Of a stretch of DNA of 64,000 bases, positions 52,800 to 61,307 are shown in pieces (the stretch's first letter is position 1; each line of letters begins with the position of its first letter). The position numbers and the translations under genes were made by a program. Origin of the DNA: Allobosea psychrotolerans (GTDB lineage: Bacteria > Pseudomonadota > Alphaproteobacteria > Rhizobiales > Beijerinckiaceae). The DNA is taken from contig NZ_PQFZ01000003.1 of NCBI RefSeq assembly GCF_002917105.1, forward strand, positions 29,808 to 93,807, read 5' to 3'. The notes beneath the pieces are model-generated. The model saw only the letters and a list, made by a program, of their open reading frames with translations. It ran no database searches and was not told the DNA's origin.

Positions 52800-54329
52800 T
52801 CACAGCGGAATATTGTCGTGCTTGCGCCAGGGCCGCTCGACGCTCTTGGTGCGCAGCATGGCGAGAGCGCGGGCGATGCGGCGGCGCGTTCCATGCGGCA
52901 GGATGACCTCGTCGATATAACCGCGTTCGGCCGCCACGAAGGGCGACATGAAGCGGTCCTCATACTCCTTGGTCTGCCGCGCGATCGTCTCGGCATCGCC
53001 GCCGCGGAAGATGATCTCGACCGCGCCCTTGGCGCCCATCACCGCGATCTGCGCGGTTGGCCAGGCATAATTCACATCGGCGCCGATATGCTTCGACGCC
53101 ATCACGTCATAGGCGCCGCCAAAGGCCTTGCGGGTGATGACCGTGACCAGCGGCACGGTGCATTCGCTATAGGCGTAGAGAAGCTTTGCGCCGTGCTTGA
53201 TCAGCCCGCCATATTCCTGCGCCGTGCCCGGCAGGAAGCCCGGCACGTCGACCAGCGTCACGATCGGGATCTCGAAGGCGTCGCAATAGCGCACGAAGCG
53301 GGCGGCCTTCCTCGAGGCGTCGGAATCGAGCACGCCGGCCAGCACCATGGGCTGGTTGGCGACGACGCCGACGGTGCGGCCCTCGATGCGGCCGAAGCCG
53401 GTGACGATGTTGCCGGCATAAGCGGCCTGGATCTCGAAGAAATCGCCCTCGTCGAGCGTCTTCAGGATCAGTTCCTTGATGTCGTAGGGCTTGTTAGGGT
53501 TGTCCGGCACCAGCGTGTCCAAGCTCATATCGACACGGTCCGGCACGTCGAAGGAGGGCCATTCCGGCACGCCTGCGGTGTTGTTGGCGGGCAGAAAGTC
53601 GATCAGCCGGCGCACCTGCAGCAGCGCCTCGACATCGTTCTCGAAGGAGCCATCGGCGACCGAGGATTTCGTGGTGTGGACCTTCGCGCCGCCGAGCTCC
53701 TCAGAGGTCACGGTCTCGTTGGTGACGGTCTTCACCACGTCGGGGCCGGTGACGAACATGTAGCTGGTATCGCGGACCATGAAGATGAAGTCGGTCATCG
53801 CCGGCGAATAGACGTCGCCGCCGGCGCAGGGGCCCATGATCACCGAGATTTGCGGGATCACGCCCGAGGCCGCGACATTGCGCTTGAAGACCTCGCCATA
53901 GCCGCCGAGCGCCGCCACGCCCTCCTGGATGCGGGCGCCGCCGGCATCGAACAGGCCGACGATGGGGGCGCGCATCTTCAGCGCCATATCCTGGATCTTG
54001 GTGATCTTCTGGGCGTGGGTCTCGGAGAGCGAGCCGCCGAAGACGGTGAAATCCTTGGAGAAGACGAAGACGGTGCGGCCATTGACCGTGCCCCAGCCCG
54101 TGACGACGCCGTCGCCGGGGATCTTCTCGCCCTTCTCCATGCCGAAATCGACGCAGCGATGCTGCACGAACATGTCGAACTCCTCGAAGGAGTCACGATC
54201 GAGCAGGAGTTCGATGCGCTCGCGGGCGGTCAGCTTGCCACGCTTGTGCTGCGCTTCGATCCGGCGTTCGCCGCCGCCCTTGCGCGCACCGTCGCGACGG
54301 TCTTCGAGCTGTTCGAGAATGTCTTTCAT
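52800..54329 (-). CDS. pccB: Propionyl-CoA carboxylase beta (carboxyltransferase) subunit
   Basis: This subunit transfers CO2 from biotin to propionyl-CoA, feeding the methylmalonyl-CoA pathway. The 509-residue product has the crotonase-like carboxyltransferase halves: [14 protein letters not shown] near the start, [39 protein letters not shown] and [17 protein letters not shown]. The C-terminal half has [20 protein letters not shown] and the end KHDNIPL, typical of PccB. The alpha subunit is not in the window. It lies downstream of an ATP12-type chaperone gene. Confidence 0.96.
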   Translation of the reverse strand: MKDILEQLEDRRDGARKGGGERRIEAQHKRGKLTARERIELLLDRDSFEEFDMFVQHRCVDFGMEKGEKIPGDGVVTGWGTVNGRTVFVFSKDFTVFGGSLSETHAQKITKIQDMALKMRAPIVGLFDAGGARIQEGVAALGGYGEVFKRNVAASGVIPQISVIMGPCAGGDVYSPAMTDFIFMVRDTSYMFVTGPDVVKTVTNETVTSEELGGAKVHTTKSSVADGSFENDVEALLQVRRLIDFLPANNTAGVPEWPSFDVPDRVDMSLDTLVPDNPNKPYDIKELILKTLDEGDFFEIQAAYAGNIVTGFGRIEGRTVGVVANQPMVLAGVLDSDASRKAARFVRYCDAFEIPIVTLVDVPGFLPGTAQEYGGLIKHGAKLLYAYSECTVPLVTVITRKAFGGAYDVMASKHIGADVNYAWPTAQIAVMGAKGAVEIIFRGGDAETIARQTKEYEDRFMSPFVAAERGYIDEVILPHGTRRRIARALAMLRTKSVERPWRKHDNIPL

Positions 54330-54437
54330 GGAGCCCCCGCGAGCCGAGCCAAGTTCCTATCCGGCTTAAGGGCGGAAGGCCGGGCTGTCCATCGGGGCGC
54401 CTGCCGTTTTGGTGCAAGGCCGGGTGTGATCAGGCTC

Positions 54438-55226
54438 TCAGCCTTGCAGCAGCAACAGCGCTGCCGCGTCGAACTCCTGGCGGCGGATGACGCGGCGTTC
54501 GGCTGCGTCCTCGTCCTGGCCCCAGATCGCGATCTGGTAGTCCTCGTCGAGATGGGCAGCGTTCCAGACCGCATCGGGATCGAGCTGTCCGTCGGCGAGC
54601 GCCAGCATCAGGATGGTCGAGCCGGTCAGCGTCATGACGTTGTGCGCGCCTGCGAGCGCGAGCGGCGCCGCGATCGCGGCGACGCGGGCGGCAACGGCCT
54701 CCAGCGTGCCGGCGGGCTGGGCGGCGAACATCACGCCCTCGGCCAGCACGAAGCGGCCCCCGATCGCGGTCTCGACCCCGGCGATGATCGGATTCCAGAT
54801 CGCGCCCTGGCGTTCGACCAGCGTGTCGGGCTCGGCCGCGCGGTAGCAGAGCGCGTCGCTGCCGGCATAGCGCACGATCTCGGCGCGCACGGCCTCCTGC
54901 TGGTCGACGACGCCGTCGAGTGCCGAATTGACCAATCGCGTCAGCGGCATGCGAGCGGGGTCGATCGTCTCGAGCTGTGCCTGCCATTCGGCGGCCAGCG
55001 CCTCGGCGGCGGGGCGGGAGGTTACCGCGAGCGGGTTGCGTGCCGGGGTGCGCGCTGTCTTGCCGTCGAGCGCGACATGGAACAGCCCGTCGCGCTCCAG
55101 CACGGCGGCCTCCTCGTAGAAGCGGCGGGGCAGGGCGTTGCGCATCGCGCTCTGTGCAGCGGCGACGGGATCGGGCTGGCTTGCGCCGGGCGCGCCGAAG
55201 CGCGCGAGGAAGGCATCTGTCGACAT
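54438..55226 (-). CDS. ATP12-family F1-ATPase assembly chaperone
   Basis: This 262-residue protein matches the ATP12 family, which in mitochondria binds the F1 alpha subunit during ATP synthase assembly; alphaproteobacteria keep homologues. Visible marks are RRFYEEAAVLERDGLFHVALDGKTARTPARNPLAVTSRP near residues 35-75, SDALCYRAAEPDTLVERQGAIWNPII, and GSTILMLALADGQLDPDAVWNAAHLDEDYQI. ATG 55226 is chosen because the longer frame runs into the type B repeat. Confidence 0.9.
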   Translation of the reverse strand: MSTDAFLARFGAPGASQPDPVAAAQSAMRNALPRRFYEEAAVLERDGLFHVALDGKTARTPARNPLAVTSRPAAEALAAEWQAQLETIDPARMPLTRLVNSALDGVVDQQEAVRAEIVRYAGSDALCYRAAEPDTLVERQGAIWNPIIAGVETAIGGRFVLAEGVMFAAQPAGTLEAVAARVAAIAAPLALAGAHNVMTLTGSTILMLALADGQLDPDAVWNAAHLDEDYQIAIWGQDEDAAERRVIRRQEFDAAALLLLQG

Positions 55227-55237
55227 GATAGCCCCAT

Positions 55238-55288
55238 AGAGCAGGATGCGAAAAAGTGGAAACCGGTTTTTCGCCGAGATCCTGCTCT
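55238..55288. repeat. Dispersed palindromic repeat, type B copy 2
   Basis: AGAGCAGGAT...ATCCTGCTCT, 51 bp, is nearly identical to the reverse complement of 16168-16219. It sits between the ATP12-type gene and the chemoreceptor gene. Confidence 0.85.
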
Positions 55289-55331
55289 GGCACATGCCCC
55301 GGGTCGCGAAAATCGTTCCGCGCGCTATTCC

Positions 55332-56792
55332 TCAGGCCTCGCGGATACGATCCAGGAACTGCGCGACCTCGAGGCCGAGATCGGCCGATTGCCGGTCCAG
55401 CCTGTCAGCAGATTTGGCGACGAAGGCGGCAGCGTCGCCGGTCTCGGTCGCGATGCGGCTGACGATTTCGATATTGCCGGAGGCCGATACGGTTTCCTTG
55501 GCCGCGGCCTGGATGTTGCTGGCGATCCCGGCGGTCGCGGCGCTCTGCTGTTCCACCACGGTCGCGACCGCAGCCGAAACCTCGTTCAGCGAGCCGATCG
55601 TCGCGTTCATGGCGTCGATCGCGCGGATGGCGTCCTCGCTCGAGCTGCGGATCGCTTCGATCTGGCCCTGGATCTCGTCCGTGGCCCGCGAGGTCTGGTT
55701 CGCGAGTGTCTTGATCTCCTGCGCGACGACCGTGAAACCACCGCCGGATCGACCGAAACGCGCGGCTTCGATCGCGGCGTTGAGCGCGAGCAGATTGGTA
55801 TGCTCCGCGATCGTCGAGATCATGCCGACGATGTTGCCGACATCCTCAGCCTTGGTCGAGAGATGGTTGACCGTGGCGAGCACGGTCTTGGCCTTGGAGG
55901 TCGTCGCGCCGACGATGCGGGTGGTCTTGCCGACCTGCTTGTCGATTTCGCCGAAGGAGGTCGCGAGCTCGGAGGTGGCGTTAGTGATGGCGACGACATT
56001 GGACGAGGTCTGGTGCGAGGACAGAAAGGCGGCGCCGGCCCGTTCCGCCACCTCGGAAGCTCCGGCCTGCATCTGCTGCGAAGCCGTGCGCAGGGTCCTG
56101 ACCGAGGCGATCACGTCCTTGGCGATGCCGGCGATCTTGTGCTCGAAATCCTCGGCGACCGCATAGAGCATCGCCTTGCGCTCCTGGGCGGCCTCCTGAG
56201 TCGTGGCGGCGGCCTCATGGCGGGCATCCTCGGCCGCGCGCCTGGCTGCGGTCGCCTCCTGCTTTTCCGTCTCCGAGGTCTCCAGGGCGGCTCTGAGGGA
56301 GGCGACGGTCCAGCTCAGCGCCAGCGCCTGTACGACGACGATGACGGCGTGCAGCAGGACGCGGTCGAAACTATTGCCGTTGGGAAAAACCCCGAGCGGA
56401 TAGACGACGCTCAGCACGGCATGATGCGCTGCGACAGCAAGCGAGGCGGGGACGAAAACCCGCCAGTCGAGCCAGCCCGCCAGCACCGCCAATATGGCGA
56501 AGAAATACATGTGCATGTCGGACTGATAGGGATGTCCGGAGAAGGTGTAGACCAGCAGCATGACCTGGCCGAGCGACGTGATCGAGCTGATCTGCCGGGT
56601 TATCCAGCCGGTGCCGCAAGCCCACCAGACCAGGGTCGTGAACGCCGCAAGCGCGATGCCGGCAGCCACGATCTGATCGGGATTGTTGGCTCGTCCCAAT
56701 CGGCCCGCAAATGCCAGCAGTACCGCGTTGCTCCAGAGCACGGCGATGATCACATAGGCGAAACGCGCCCTGAACCGCTCGACATCCGTCAT
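55332..56792 (-). CDS. Methyl-accepting chemotaxis protein with integral-membrane sensor
   Basis: This 486-residue chemoreceptor has an N-terminal block of about six membrane helices (residues 12-170) in place of the usual two-helix periplasmic sensor. It holds [13 protein letters not shown] and [17 protein letters not shown], with conserved-looking His residues. A coiled-coil stretch follows (about 175-210), then the signalling hairpin with [20 protein letters not shown] and [22 protein letters not shown]. No HAMP domain is obvious. It starts overlapping the stop of the 104-residue gene (ATGA). Confidence 0.93.
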   Translation of the reverse strand: MTDVERFRARFAYVIIAVLWSNAVLLAFAGRLGRANNPDQIVAAGIALAAFTTLVWWACGTGWITRQISSITSLGQVMLLVYTFSGHPYQSDMHMYFFAILAVLAGWLDWRVFVPASLAVAAHHAVLSVVYPLGVFPNGNSFDRVLLHAVIVVVQALALSWTVASLRAALETSETEKQEATAARRAAEDARHEAAATTQEAAQERKAMLYAVAEDFEHKIAGIAKDVIASVRTLRTASQQMQAGASEVAERAGAAFLSSHQTSSNVVAITNATSELATSFGEIDKQVGKTTRIVGATTSKAKTVLATVNHLSTKAEDVGNIVGMISTIAEHTNLLALNAAIEAARFGRSGGGFTVVAQEIKTLANQTSRATDEIQGQIEAIRSSSEDAIRAIDAMNATIGSLNEVSAAVATVVEQQSAATAGIASNIQAAAKETVSASGNIEIVSRIATETGDAAAFVAKSADRLDRQSADLGLEVAQFLDRIREA

Positions 56793-57103
56793 GTCCGGGC
56801 CTGCCAGGCCTCACCCGCGCACAGGCGCGCCAGTTCGCCGTCGATCACCAGCCAGGCGCCGGATCGGTAGAGCTGGGCAGCGTAGCCGGGCCGGCCGCTG
56901 AGGCTGATGACGAGGGCAGGCGTAGGGCCGAACTGCAGCAGGTTGCCGCCGGCCTGGGCGACGGAGCCTGCGACCTGCGCGGCCGATGTTCCCGCCCGGA
57001 AATAGGCCGCGACCGGGCGGCCCGGTACGGGCCAGGCGGCGATGAGAAAGGCTCCGATCGCGATGACGAGGCTGAAGACGGCGCCAAAGGCGATCTCACG
57101 CAT
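56789..57103 (-). CDS. Small membrane-anchored protein upstream of the chemoreceptor
   Basis: This 104-residue protein has one N-terminal helix ([21 protein letters not shown]). A small periplasmic domain with [22 protein letters not shown], a strand [25 protein letters not shown] and a Cys near the end (ARLCAGEAW) follow. It is not recognised. Its stop overlaps the chemoreceptor start by 4 bases, so the two are made together. The product could supply a periplasmic part to a receptor that has none. ATG 57103 is taken because the upstream part of the frame is polar and non-homologous. Confidence 0.6.
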   Translation of the reverse strand: MREIAFGAVFSLVIAIGAFLIAAWPVPGRPVAAYFRAGTSAAQVAGSVAQAGGNLLQFGPTPALVISLSGRPGYAAQLYRSGAWLVIDGELARLCAGEAWQART

Positions 57104-57242
57104 ACCACTGCCTTTTCCCGACGGTTGCACGGTACTGCCGTGAGGCGATCCCCCAGGCAGCGTTGTTGCAACCAGTGATTGAACTGTGTGGCTCTCTGAC
57201 TTTCCAAGACGTAAACCTGTCGAGCGCATACGGAAATAAATA

Positions 57243-57256
57243 CGCCCTTCCGGGCG
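57243..57256 (-). terminator. Weak terminator after the VOC gene
   Basis: A 5-bp stem (CGCCC / GGGCG, 4-base loop) is followed on the minus strand by TATTTATTTC. It lies about 30 bases past the VOC stop. The stem is short, so this is tentative. Confidence 0.4.
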
Positions 57257-57284
57257 CGTCAGGCTGACCGCGCCGCGCCGCCGG

Positions 57285-57650
57285 TCAGGCGCGTTGGAAA
57301 AGCTCGATCACATTACCCGAAGGGTCCTCGCACAGGATCTGGCGACCGCCTGGACCCTCGACGATGGCGTTGCGGAACGGCACGCCTTGTGCGCGCAGCC
57401 CTTCGACCAGGGCTGGCAGGTCACTGACTTCCAGGACGAAGCGGTTCCAGCCGCCGGGCTCGGGCTTGCGACCATCCGGCATCGGTCTGGAGGCGGATGC
57501 GAGGGGACCGGCGAGCCACAAGGTCAGGCCCTCGCTCTCAAGGATCGCCATGGCCGGGCCGAACTGCTGCTTCAGTACGAAGGACAGCTTGTCCCTGTAG
57601 AACGCGACGGCTTCATCCACGTCGTTCACAAGATATCTGACGCTGGCCAT
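57285..57650 (-). CDS. VOC-family (glyoxalase-like) protein
   Basis: This 121-residue protein has the two beta-alpha-beta-beta-beta modules of the vicinal oxygen chelate fold. Module 1 is RYLVNDVDEAVAFYRDKLSFVL; module 2 has NRFVLEVSDLPALVEGLRAQGV and the closing GGRQILCEDPSGNVIELFQR. The family spans glyoxalases, dioxygenases and bleomycin-type resistance proteins, and the substrate is unclear. An excellent ribosome site (GAGGAG) precedes the ATG. It follows the P1 peptidase gene by 36 bases. Confidence 0.88.
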   Translation of the reverse strand: MASVRYLVNDVDEAVAFYRDKLSFVLKQQFGPAMAILESEGLTLWLAGPLASASRPMPDGRKPEPGGWNRFVLEVSDLPALVEGLRAQGVPFRNAIVEGPGGRQILCEDPSGNVIELFQRA

Positions 57651-57686
57651 CGGTATCTCCTCGAGGTTGCCGGCGTGCTGCTTCGG

Positions 57687-58691
57687 CTATCGGTTCCCGA
57701 ACAGGTCGCGCCAGGCCGGCTTCGCGCCGGGAAAAGGCAGGGCGGTCGCGGCATGGACGCCGCGTGCGACGGCGCGCGCCAGCACGTCGGCAGCCGCGGC
57801 GCAAAGCTCGGTCAGCGCAAAGGCGTCGGACGGAGCCCCGGCATGGCCGGTGGCCGCGGCGAAGACGATATCGCCGTCAAGCGCGCCATGGGCCGGCCTC
57901 AGGGCGCGGGCAAGGCCGTCATGGGCTGCGAGCGCCAGCCGCTTGGCCTGGGCCTTGGTCAAGGCGGCGTCAGTCGCGACCAGCGCGATCGTGGTGTTCT
58001 GGCCGGGGCCACCCTTGAACCGGACCGCGTTGTCGACGGAGGTGATCGCGGCGGGCCAACTGAGCCCGCCGAATTCATCGCCCTGCTCATAGGGCGCGGC
58101 CCAGAAATGCGGCCCCTTGCCGATCGTCGCCGTGCCGACCGCATTGACGGCAACCAGCGCTCCGACGATCTGCCCCGTCGCCGCCCGCGCGCTGGCTGAG
58201 CCGAGGCCGCCCTTGAGATTGACAGTGCTGGCGCCATAGCCCGCGCCGGCAGTGCCGAGTGCGAAATCGCCCGCTGCCGCATCGAGCGCGCTGCGTCCGA
58301 GAGCGCGATAGGGCGGCTCGCTTGCGCCGTCTTTGGCCCAGGGCTTCTCGCCGCCATTGAGCAGGTCGAACAGGATTGCTTGCGGCACGAGCGGCACGCG
58401 CAGGCTGCCGATCTGAAAGCCGCGCTGCCTTGCAGCGAGCCCTGCCATCACGCCATCGGCTGCGGCCAGCCCCCAGGCCGAGCCACCCGAGAGCACGATC
58501 GCGTCGATATGCTCCACCGTCATCTCCGGCTCCAGCAGCGCGGTGTCGCGTGTGCCGGGTGCGCCGCCGAGCACGGCGATCGAGGCTATGCTGGGGCGCT
58601 CGAACAGAGCGACCGTAACGCCGGTAGCAGCGTGAGGGTCCTGCGCATTGCCGACGAGGAGGCCGCGAACATCGGTGATGAGATTGCGCAT
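57687..58691 (-). CDS. P1 family (DmpA-type) peptidase
   Basis: This 334-residue Ntn-like hydrolase belongs to the DmpA/P1 aminopeptidase family. Visible marks are the N-terminal DVRGLLVGNAQD, the loop DAIVLSGGSAWGLAAADGVMA, GTAGAGYGASTVNLKGGLGSAS, and the likely autocleavage/nucleophile region PGQNTTIALVATDAALTKAQ. The family cleaves N-terminal residues or beta-peptides. ATG 58691 is chosen (the preceding in-frame TTG at 58694 is less likely). Confidence 0.9.
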   Translation of the reverse strand: MRNLITDVRGLLVGNAQDPHAATGVTVALFERPSIASIAVLGGAPGTRDTALLEPEMTVEHIDAIVLSGGSAWGLAAADGVMAGLAARQRGFQIGSLRVPLVPQAILFDLLNGGEKPWAKDGASEPPYRALGRSALDAAAGDFALGTAGAGYGASTVNLKGGLGSASARAATGQIVGALVAVNAVGTATIGKGPHFWAAPYEQGDEFGGLSWPAAITSVDNAVRFKGGPGQNTTIALVATDAALTKAQAKRLALAAHDGLARALRPAHGALDGDIVFAAATGHAGAPSDAFALTELCAAAADVLARAVARGVHAATALPFPGAKPAWRDLFGNR

Positions 58692-58723
58692 CAAGGTCGG
58701 ATTTCAGGCTATGTCATTGTTTT

Positions 58724-58771
58724 AACGGGTTTTCTTCACGCGAACCGGTGCCAGATTTTCTTGAAGGCGCT
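58724..58771. repeat. Dispersed palindromic repeat, type A copy 4 (degenerate)
   Basis: The left part (AACGGGTTTTCTTCACGCGAACCGG) matches the other type A copies closely. The right arm (TTTTCTTGAAGGCGC) is altered, so the palindrome is damaged. Confidence 0.7.
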
Positions 58772-58905
58772 CTCGTCGGAGAACGGGACTTCCGTGCCGA
58801 GCCTGCCCACATTACGATCTTTTCATGCTTGCGCCATCGCCGGGTCACGCCTGCGGCGTCACCTTGCGACCATCGTGAACCGGCTTCGAGACCCGCTCAG
58901 CGACC

Positions 58906-58941
58906 GATACTCGTTTCGTGCCAGATATTCGTTTCGTGTCA
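58906..58941 (+). repeat. 18-bp imperfect tandem repeat before the Spy-like gene
   Basis: GATACTCGTTTCGTGCCA is followed at once by GATATTCGTTTCGTGTCA (two mismatches). It ends 12 bases before the start of the Spy-like gene, in its leader, so it could be a regulator site or simple slippage. Confidence 0.7.
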
Positions 58942-58953
58942 TGGGAGATCAAG

Positions 58954-59580
58954 ATGAAACGCATTGCCCTGATCGCAGCTTCGGCCGCTGCCGCCATCAC
59001 GGCCTCGCTTGCGCTGGCCCAGCCGCAGCCGTTGCCTCCCGCCGGAGGTCCCGACCATGATCGCCCGCAGCAGGAGCGCAGCGATTCGCGCGACGACCGG
59101 CGCGGCGAATTCCGCGAGCAGTGGGCCGAGCGCATGCAGGCCCGCCTCACCGAGCGCCTGACCAAGCTGCGCGCCGACATGAAGCTCAAGCCCGAGCAGG
59201 TGCCGTTGTTCGATGCCGTCGAGAATGTCATCAAGAAAGGCGCCGAGAAGCGCCGCGAGGGCTGGGCGGCGATGCGCGAGCAGCGCGAGACCTTCCGCCA
59301 CGCCGATATCATGGAGCGGCTCGACATGATGTCGAGCCGCCAGGCCGAGCGCGCCGCGCGGACCAAGGAACTCGCCGACGTCGTCCGCCCGCTCTGGACG
59401 ACGCTCAGCGACGAGCAGAAGACGGTCGCCCGCCGCGCCGTGCGTGAAGCGATGGCCGAGGGGCGCGGCATGATGCACCGCATGCGCGAGCGTTTCGAGG
59501 AGCACCGCGGTGGTGGCCGTGACGATGACGACCATGGTCCGCGCCGTTGGCGGGACGATTGGCGCGAGCGTCGCGGCTGA
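58954..59580 (+). CDS. Spy/CpxP-like periplasmic LTXXQ-motif protein
   Basis: This 208-residue protein has a signal peptide (ALIAASAAAAITASLALA) and a helical, charged mature part. It resembles the Spy/CpxP family of envelope-stress chaperones: LTERLTKLRADMKLKPEQVPLFDAVENVI is the first LTXXQ-type segment, and LWTTLSDEQKTVARRAVREAM the second (LSDEQK). The C-terminus is rich in Arg and Asp (GGGRDDDDHGPRRWRDDWR). ATG 58954 has GGGAG upstream. Regulation by envelope stress is likely by family. Confidence 0.78.
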   Translation: MKRIALIAASAAAAITASLALAQPQPLPPAGGPDHDRPQQERSDSRDDRRGEFREQWAERMQARLTERLTKLRADMKLKPEQVPLFDAVENVIKKGAEKRREGWAAMREQRETFRHADIMERLDMMSSRQAERAARTKELADVVRPLWTTLSDEQKTVARRAVREAMAEGRGMMHRMRERFEEHRGGGRDDDDHGPRRWRDDWRERRG

Positions 59581-59616
59581 GGCGACCCATAGGCCCTCTC
59601 CGGGGACTTGTCATGA

Positions 59617-59650
59617 CAGCCCACGGCCAGCTCTTGCCGGCCGTGGGCTG
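59617..59650 (+). terminator. Hairpin after the Spy-like gene
   Basis: A perfect 12-bp stem (CAGCCCACGGCC / GGCCGTGGGCTG, 10-base loop) lies 37 bases past the stop. It has no U-run, so it may be a weak terminator or a transcript-end stabiliser. Confidence 0.55.
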
Positions 59651-59692
59651 CAATGCAATTGAACGCGCGAAGCTGTGCGGGAGGCACCAGGC

Positions 59693-60409
59693 TTGCGTTT
59701 CATCCAGACCTTCGAGCTGCTGCCGTTCCTCGATACGGTCGTCAGCCTCACCGCGGCGTTCGGTCTTGGCGTCCTGATCGGCGCCGAGCGCCAGTACCGC
59801 CAGCGCACCGCGGGCCTGCGAACGACGGCGCTGGTTGCACTGGGGGCGGCGGCCTTCGTCGATCTCGCCATGCGTCTCGACGGCACGTCAGGTGCGATCC
59901 GGGTCATCGCCTATGTCGTCTCCGGCATCGGTTTCCTCGGTGCCGGCGTGATCATGAAGGAAGGCATGAATGTGCGCGGCCTCAACACGGCCGCCACGCT
60001 CTGGTGTTCGGCAGCGGTCGGCGCCTGCGCCGGAGCCGACATGGTCGCTGAGGCGGCCCTGATCACGGTCTTCGTCATCGCGGGGAATACGCTGCTGCGG
60101 CCGCTGGTCAACGCCATCAACCGGATTCCGCTGAACGAGCAGAATTCGGAGGCGACCTATGAGGTCGTCGTGACCACCGATCCGCTCTCCTTGGCCGTGG
60201 TCCGCGAAGCGCTCGTCGAGCATCTCGAGGCGGCGCAATACCCGGTCAGCGACATCACGACGACCGAGCGCGGCGACGATACGGTCGAAGTGATCGCCAA
60301 GCTGATCAGCACGGCGATCGACCGCAAGGAACTCGACAATGTGGTCGAGCGCCTCGAATTGCTGCCCGCCGTCAAGCACGCCACCTGGGAGAGCAGCACG
60401 GCGGACTGA
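59693..60409 (+). CDS. MgtC/SapB family membrane protein
   Basis: This 238-residue protein has the MgtC-type membrane domain (about residues 10-135): TAAFGLGVLIGAERQYRQRTAGLRTTALVALGAAAFVDL with the conserved Arg residues, SGIGFLGAGVIMKEGMNVRGLNTAATLWCSAAVGACAGAD, and a C-terminal ACT-like domain of about 80 residues. The family supports growth in low Mg2+ and intracellular survival and inhibits F1Fo ATP synthase in Salmonella. The TTG at 59693 is favoured (GGGAGG 8 bases upstream); GTG 59675 would add six residues. Confidence 0.9.
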   Translation: MRFIQTFELLPFLDTVVSLTAAFGLGVLIGAERQYRQRTAGLRTTALVALGAAAFVDLAMRLDGTSGAIRVIAYVVSGIGFLGAGVIMKEGMNVRGLNTAATLWCSAAVGACAGADMVAEAALITVFVIAGNTLLRPLVNAINRIPLNEQNSEATYEVVVTTDPLSLAVVREALVEHLEAAQYPVSDITTTERGDDTVEVIAKLISTAIDRKELDNVVERLELLPAVKHATWESSTAD

Positions 60410-60443
60410 CTCTCTGGGCGCTGGCGCAGCAGTGCGGGCGGTC

Positions 60444-60686
60444 TCAGGTGCCAGCGGCGTCCGAGACGCATTTCTTGGTGAAGCTGGCCTTGGCCGCGCC
60501 GGCGAGCTTCTTCTCCGCCGCCTGCTTGTCGCAAGCCGCCCCGGCATCCTTCTCGCATTTCGTCAGGAAGCTGGTCTTGGCGGCGCCGTTGAGCTTCTTG
60601 TCGCTGGCCTGGACTGCGCAGCTTTGCGCCTGGGCAAGGCTGGAGAGACAGGTCAAGGCGAGGGCGGCGAGCAGCGTCTTCATCAT
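60444..60686 (-). CDS. PsiF-like small secreted protein
   Basis: This 80-residue protein has a signal peptide (LLAALALTCLSSLAQA) and two repeats of the PsiF motif: SDKKLNGAAKTSFLTKC and AEKKLAGAAKASFTKKC, each with Cys residues near the ends. PsiF is phosphate-starvation-induced in E. coli, and its role is unknown. The ATG has AAAGGAC upstream. It is alone on this strand, convergent with mgtC. Confidence 0.85.
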   Translation of the reverse strand: MMKTLLAALALTCLSSLAQAQSCAVQASDKKLNGAAKTSFLTKCEKDAGAACDKQAAEKKLAGAAKASFTKKCVSDAAGT

Positions 60687-60874
60687 GGTCGTCCTTTCCC
60701 GAATCAGGGCCGGCGAGGCCTGGTAAAATTATGCGGCACTGCCGGCGGAGGGGAAGGCGAACATCGCTGACAACAGGTAAAATCGACGGGCCCGCGATTC
60801 ACCATACTTGTTTAAGTTGAATTCACCGCTTCGCATTTACGTTTCAGCAGTAAATCCATTGCGAGGAGGTGACC

Positions 60875-61027
60875 ATGAGGGCGACATGGTTGGCATGGGG
60901 GATGCGGAGCTTCATCGGCTCGGTCTTCGTTTTGTGCCTCTTGGGGCCTTATGCGATCTCGATCCTGATCGGCGGCCTCTGCGTCGGCTGCTATTGCTTT
61001 CGCGACGAGGCCGGCTCGCATCTGTGA
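60875..61027 (+). CDS. Small membrane protein, 50 residues, unknown
   Basis: An ATG 5 bases after a strong ribosome site (GAGGAGGTGACC) opens a 50-residue frame: MRATWLAWGMRSF, then hydrophobic GSVFVLCLLGPYAISILIGG, a Cys-rich patch (LCVGCYCF) and a charged end RDEAGSHL. It is one membrane helix with four Cys in total. I do not recognise it. The good ribosome site and sensible membrane topology support translation. The next small frame overlaps its stop. Confidence 0.55.
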   Translation: MRATWLAWGMRSFIGSVFVLCLLGPYAISILIGGLCVGCYCFRDEAGSHL

Positions 61028-61185
61028 GCCCGCCTGAACGCCGCGTCCCTTGGGCCGGGGCGGCGGCTGGTCTTGGGCTGCCTGGGACGGCCCAGACGAT
61101 CCTGCTCGACGACATCCTGTTCTGGAACGAGAACCCGGCCGGGTATCCCGCCTGGGCCGGCATCGACCCGGCGCTTCAGCGATAG
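61024..61185 (+). CDS. Possible 53-residue protein coupled to the small membrane ORF
   Basis: A GTG overlaps the previous stop (GTGA) and opens a 53-codon frame: MSPPERRVPWAGAAAGLGLPG (GTG read as Met), then QTILLDDILFWNENPAGYPAW and a short tail. Translational coupling is the only support; composition could also be chance. Treat it as tentative. Confidence 0.3.
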   Translation: MSPPERRVPWAGAAAGLGLPGTAQTILLDDILFWNENPAGYPAWAGIDPALQR

Positions 61186-61234
61186 GCTGGATCGCTGGCG
61201 CCGCGCTTCGCTGGCTTCGGGGGATAAAATACAG

Positions 61235-61262
61235 AAAGGGCGGCTCTTGCGAGCCGCCCTTT
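61235..61262 (-). terminator. rpsD terminator (bidirectional)
   Basis: AAAGGGCGGCTC / GAGCCGCCCTTT is a perfect 12-bp stem with loop TTGC. On the minus strand it is followed by CTGTATTTTAT; it lies 46 bases past the rpsD stop. It could also stop the small plus-strand ORFs. Confidence 0.85.
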
Positions 61263-61307
61263 CGTGAATCCCGCCAGGCGCTTGCGGCCCGGCTCTGCGA
61301 AACTGAA

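Noticed and set aside
52440-56870. A 1476-codon plus-strand open frame
   Set aside because: It runs across several unrelated minus-strand genes (pccB, ATP12-type, chemoreceptor) and the intergenic repeat, with no domain match. Long antisense frames are common at this GC content.
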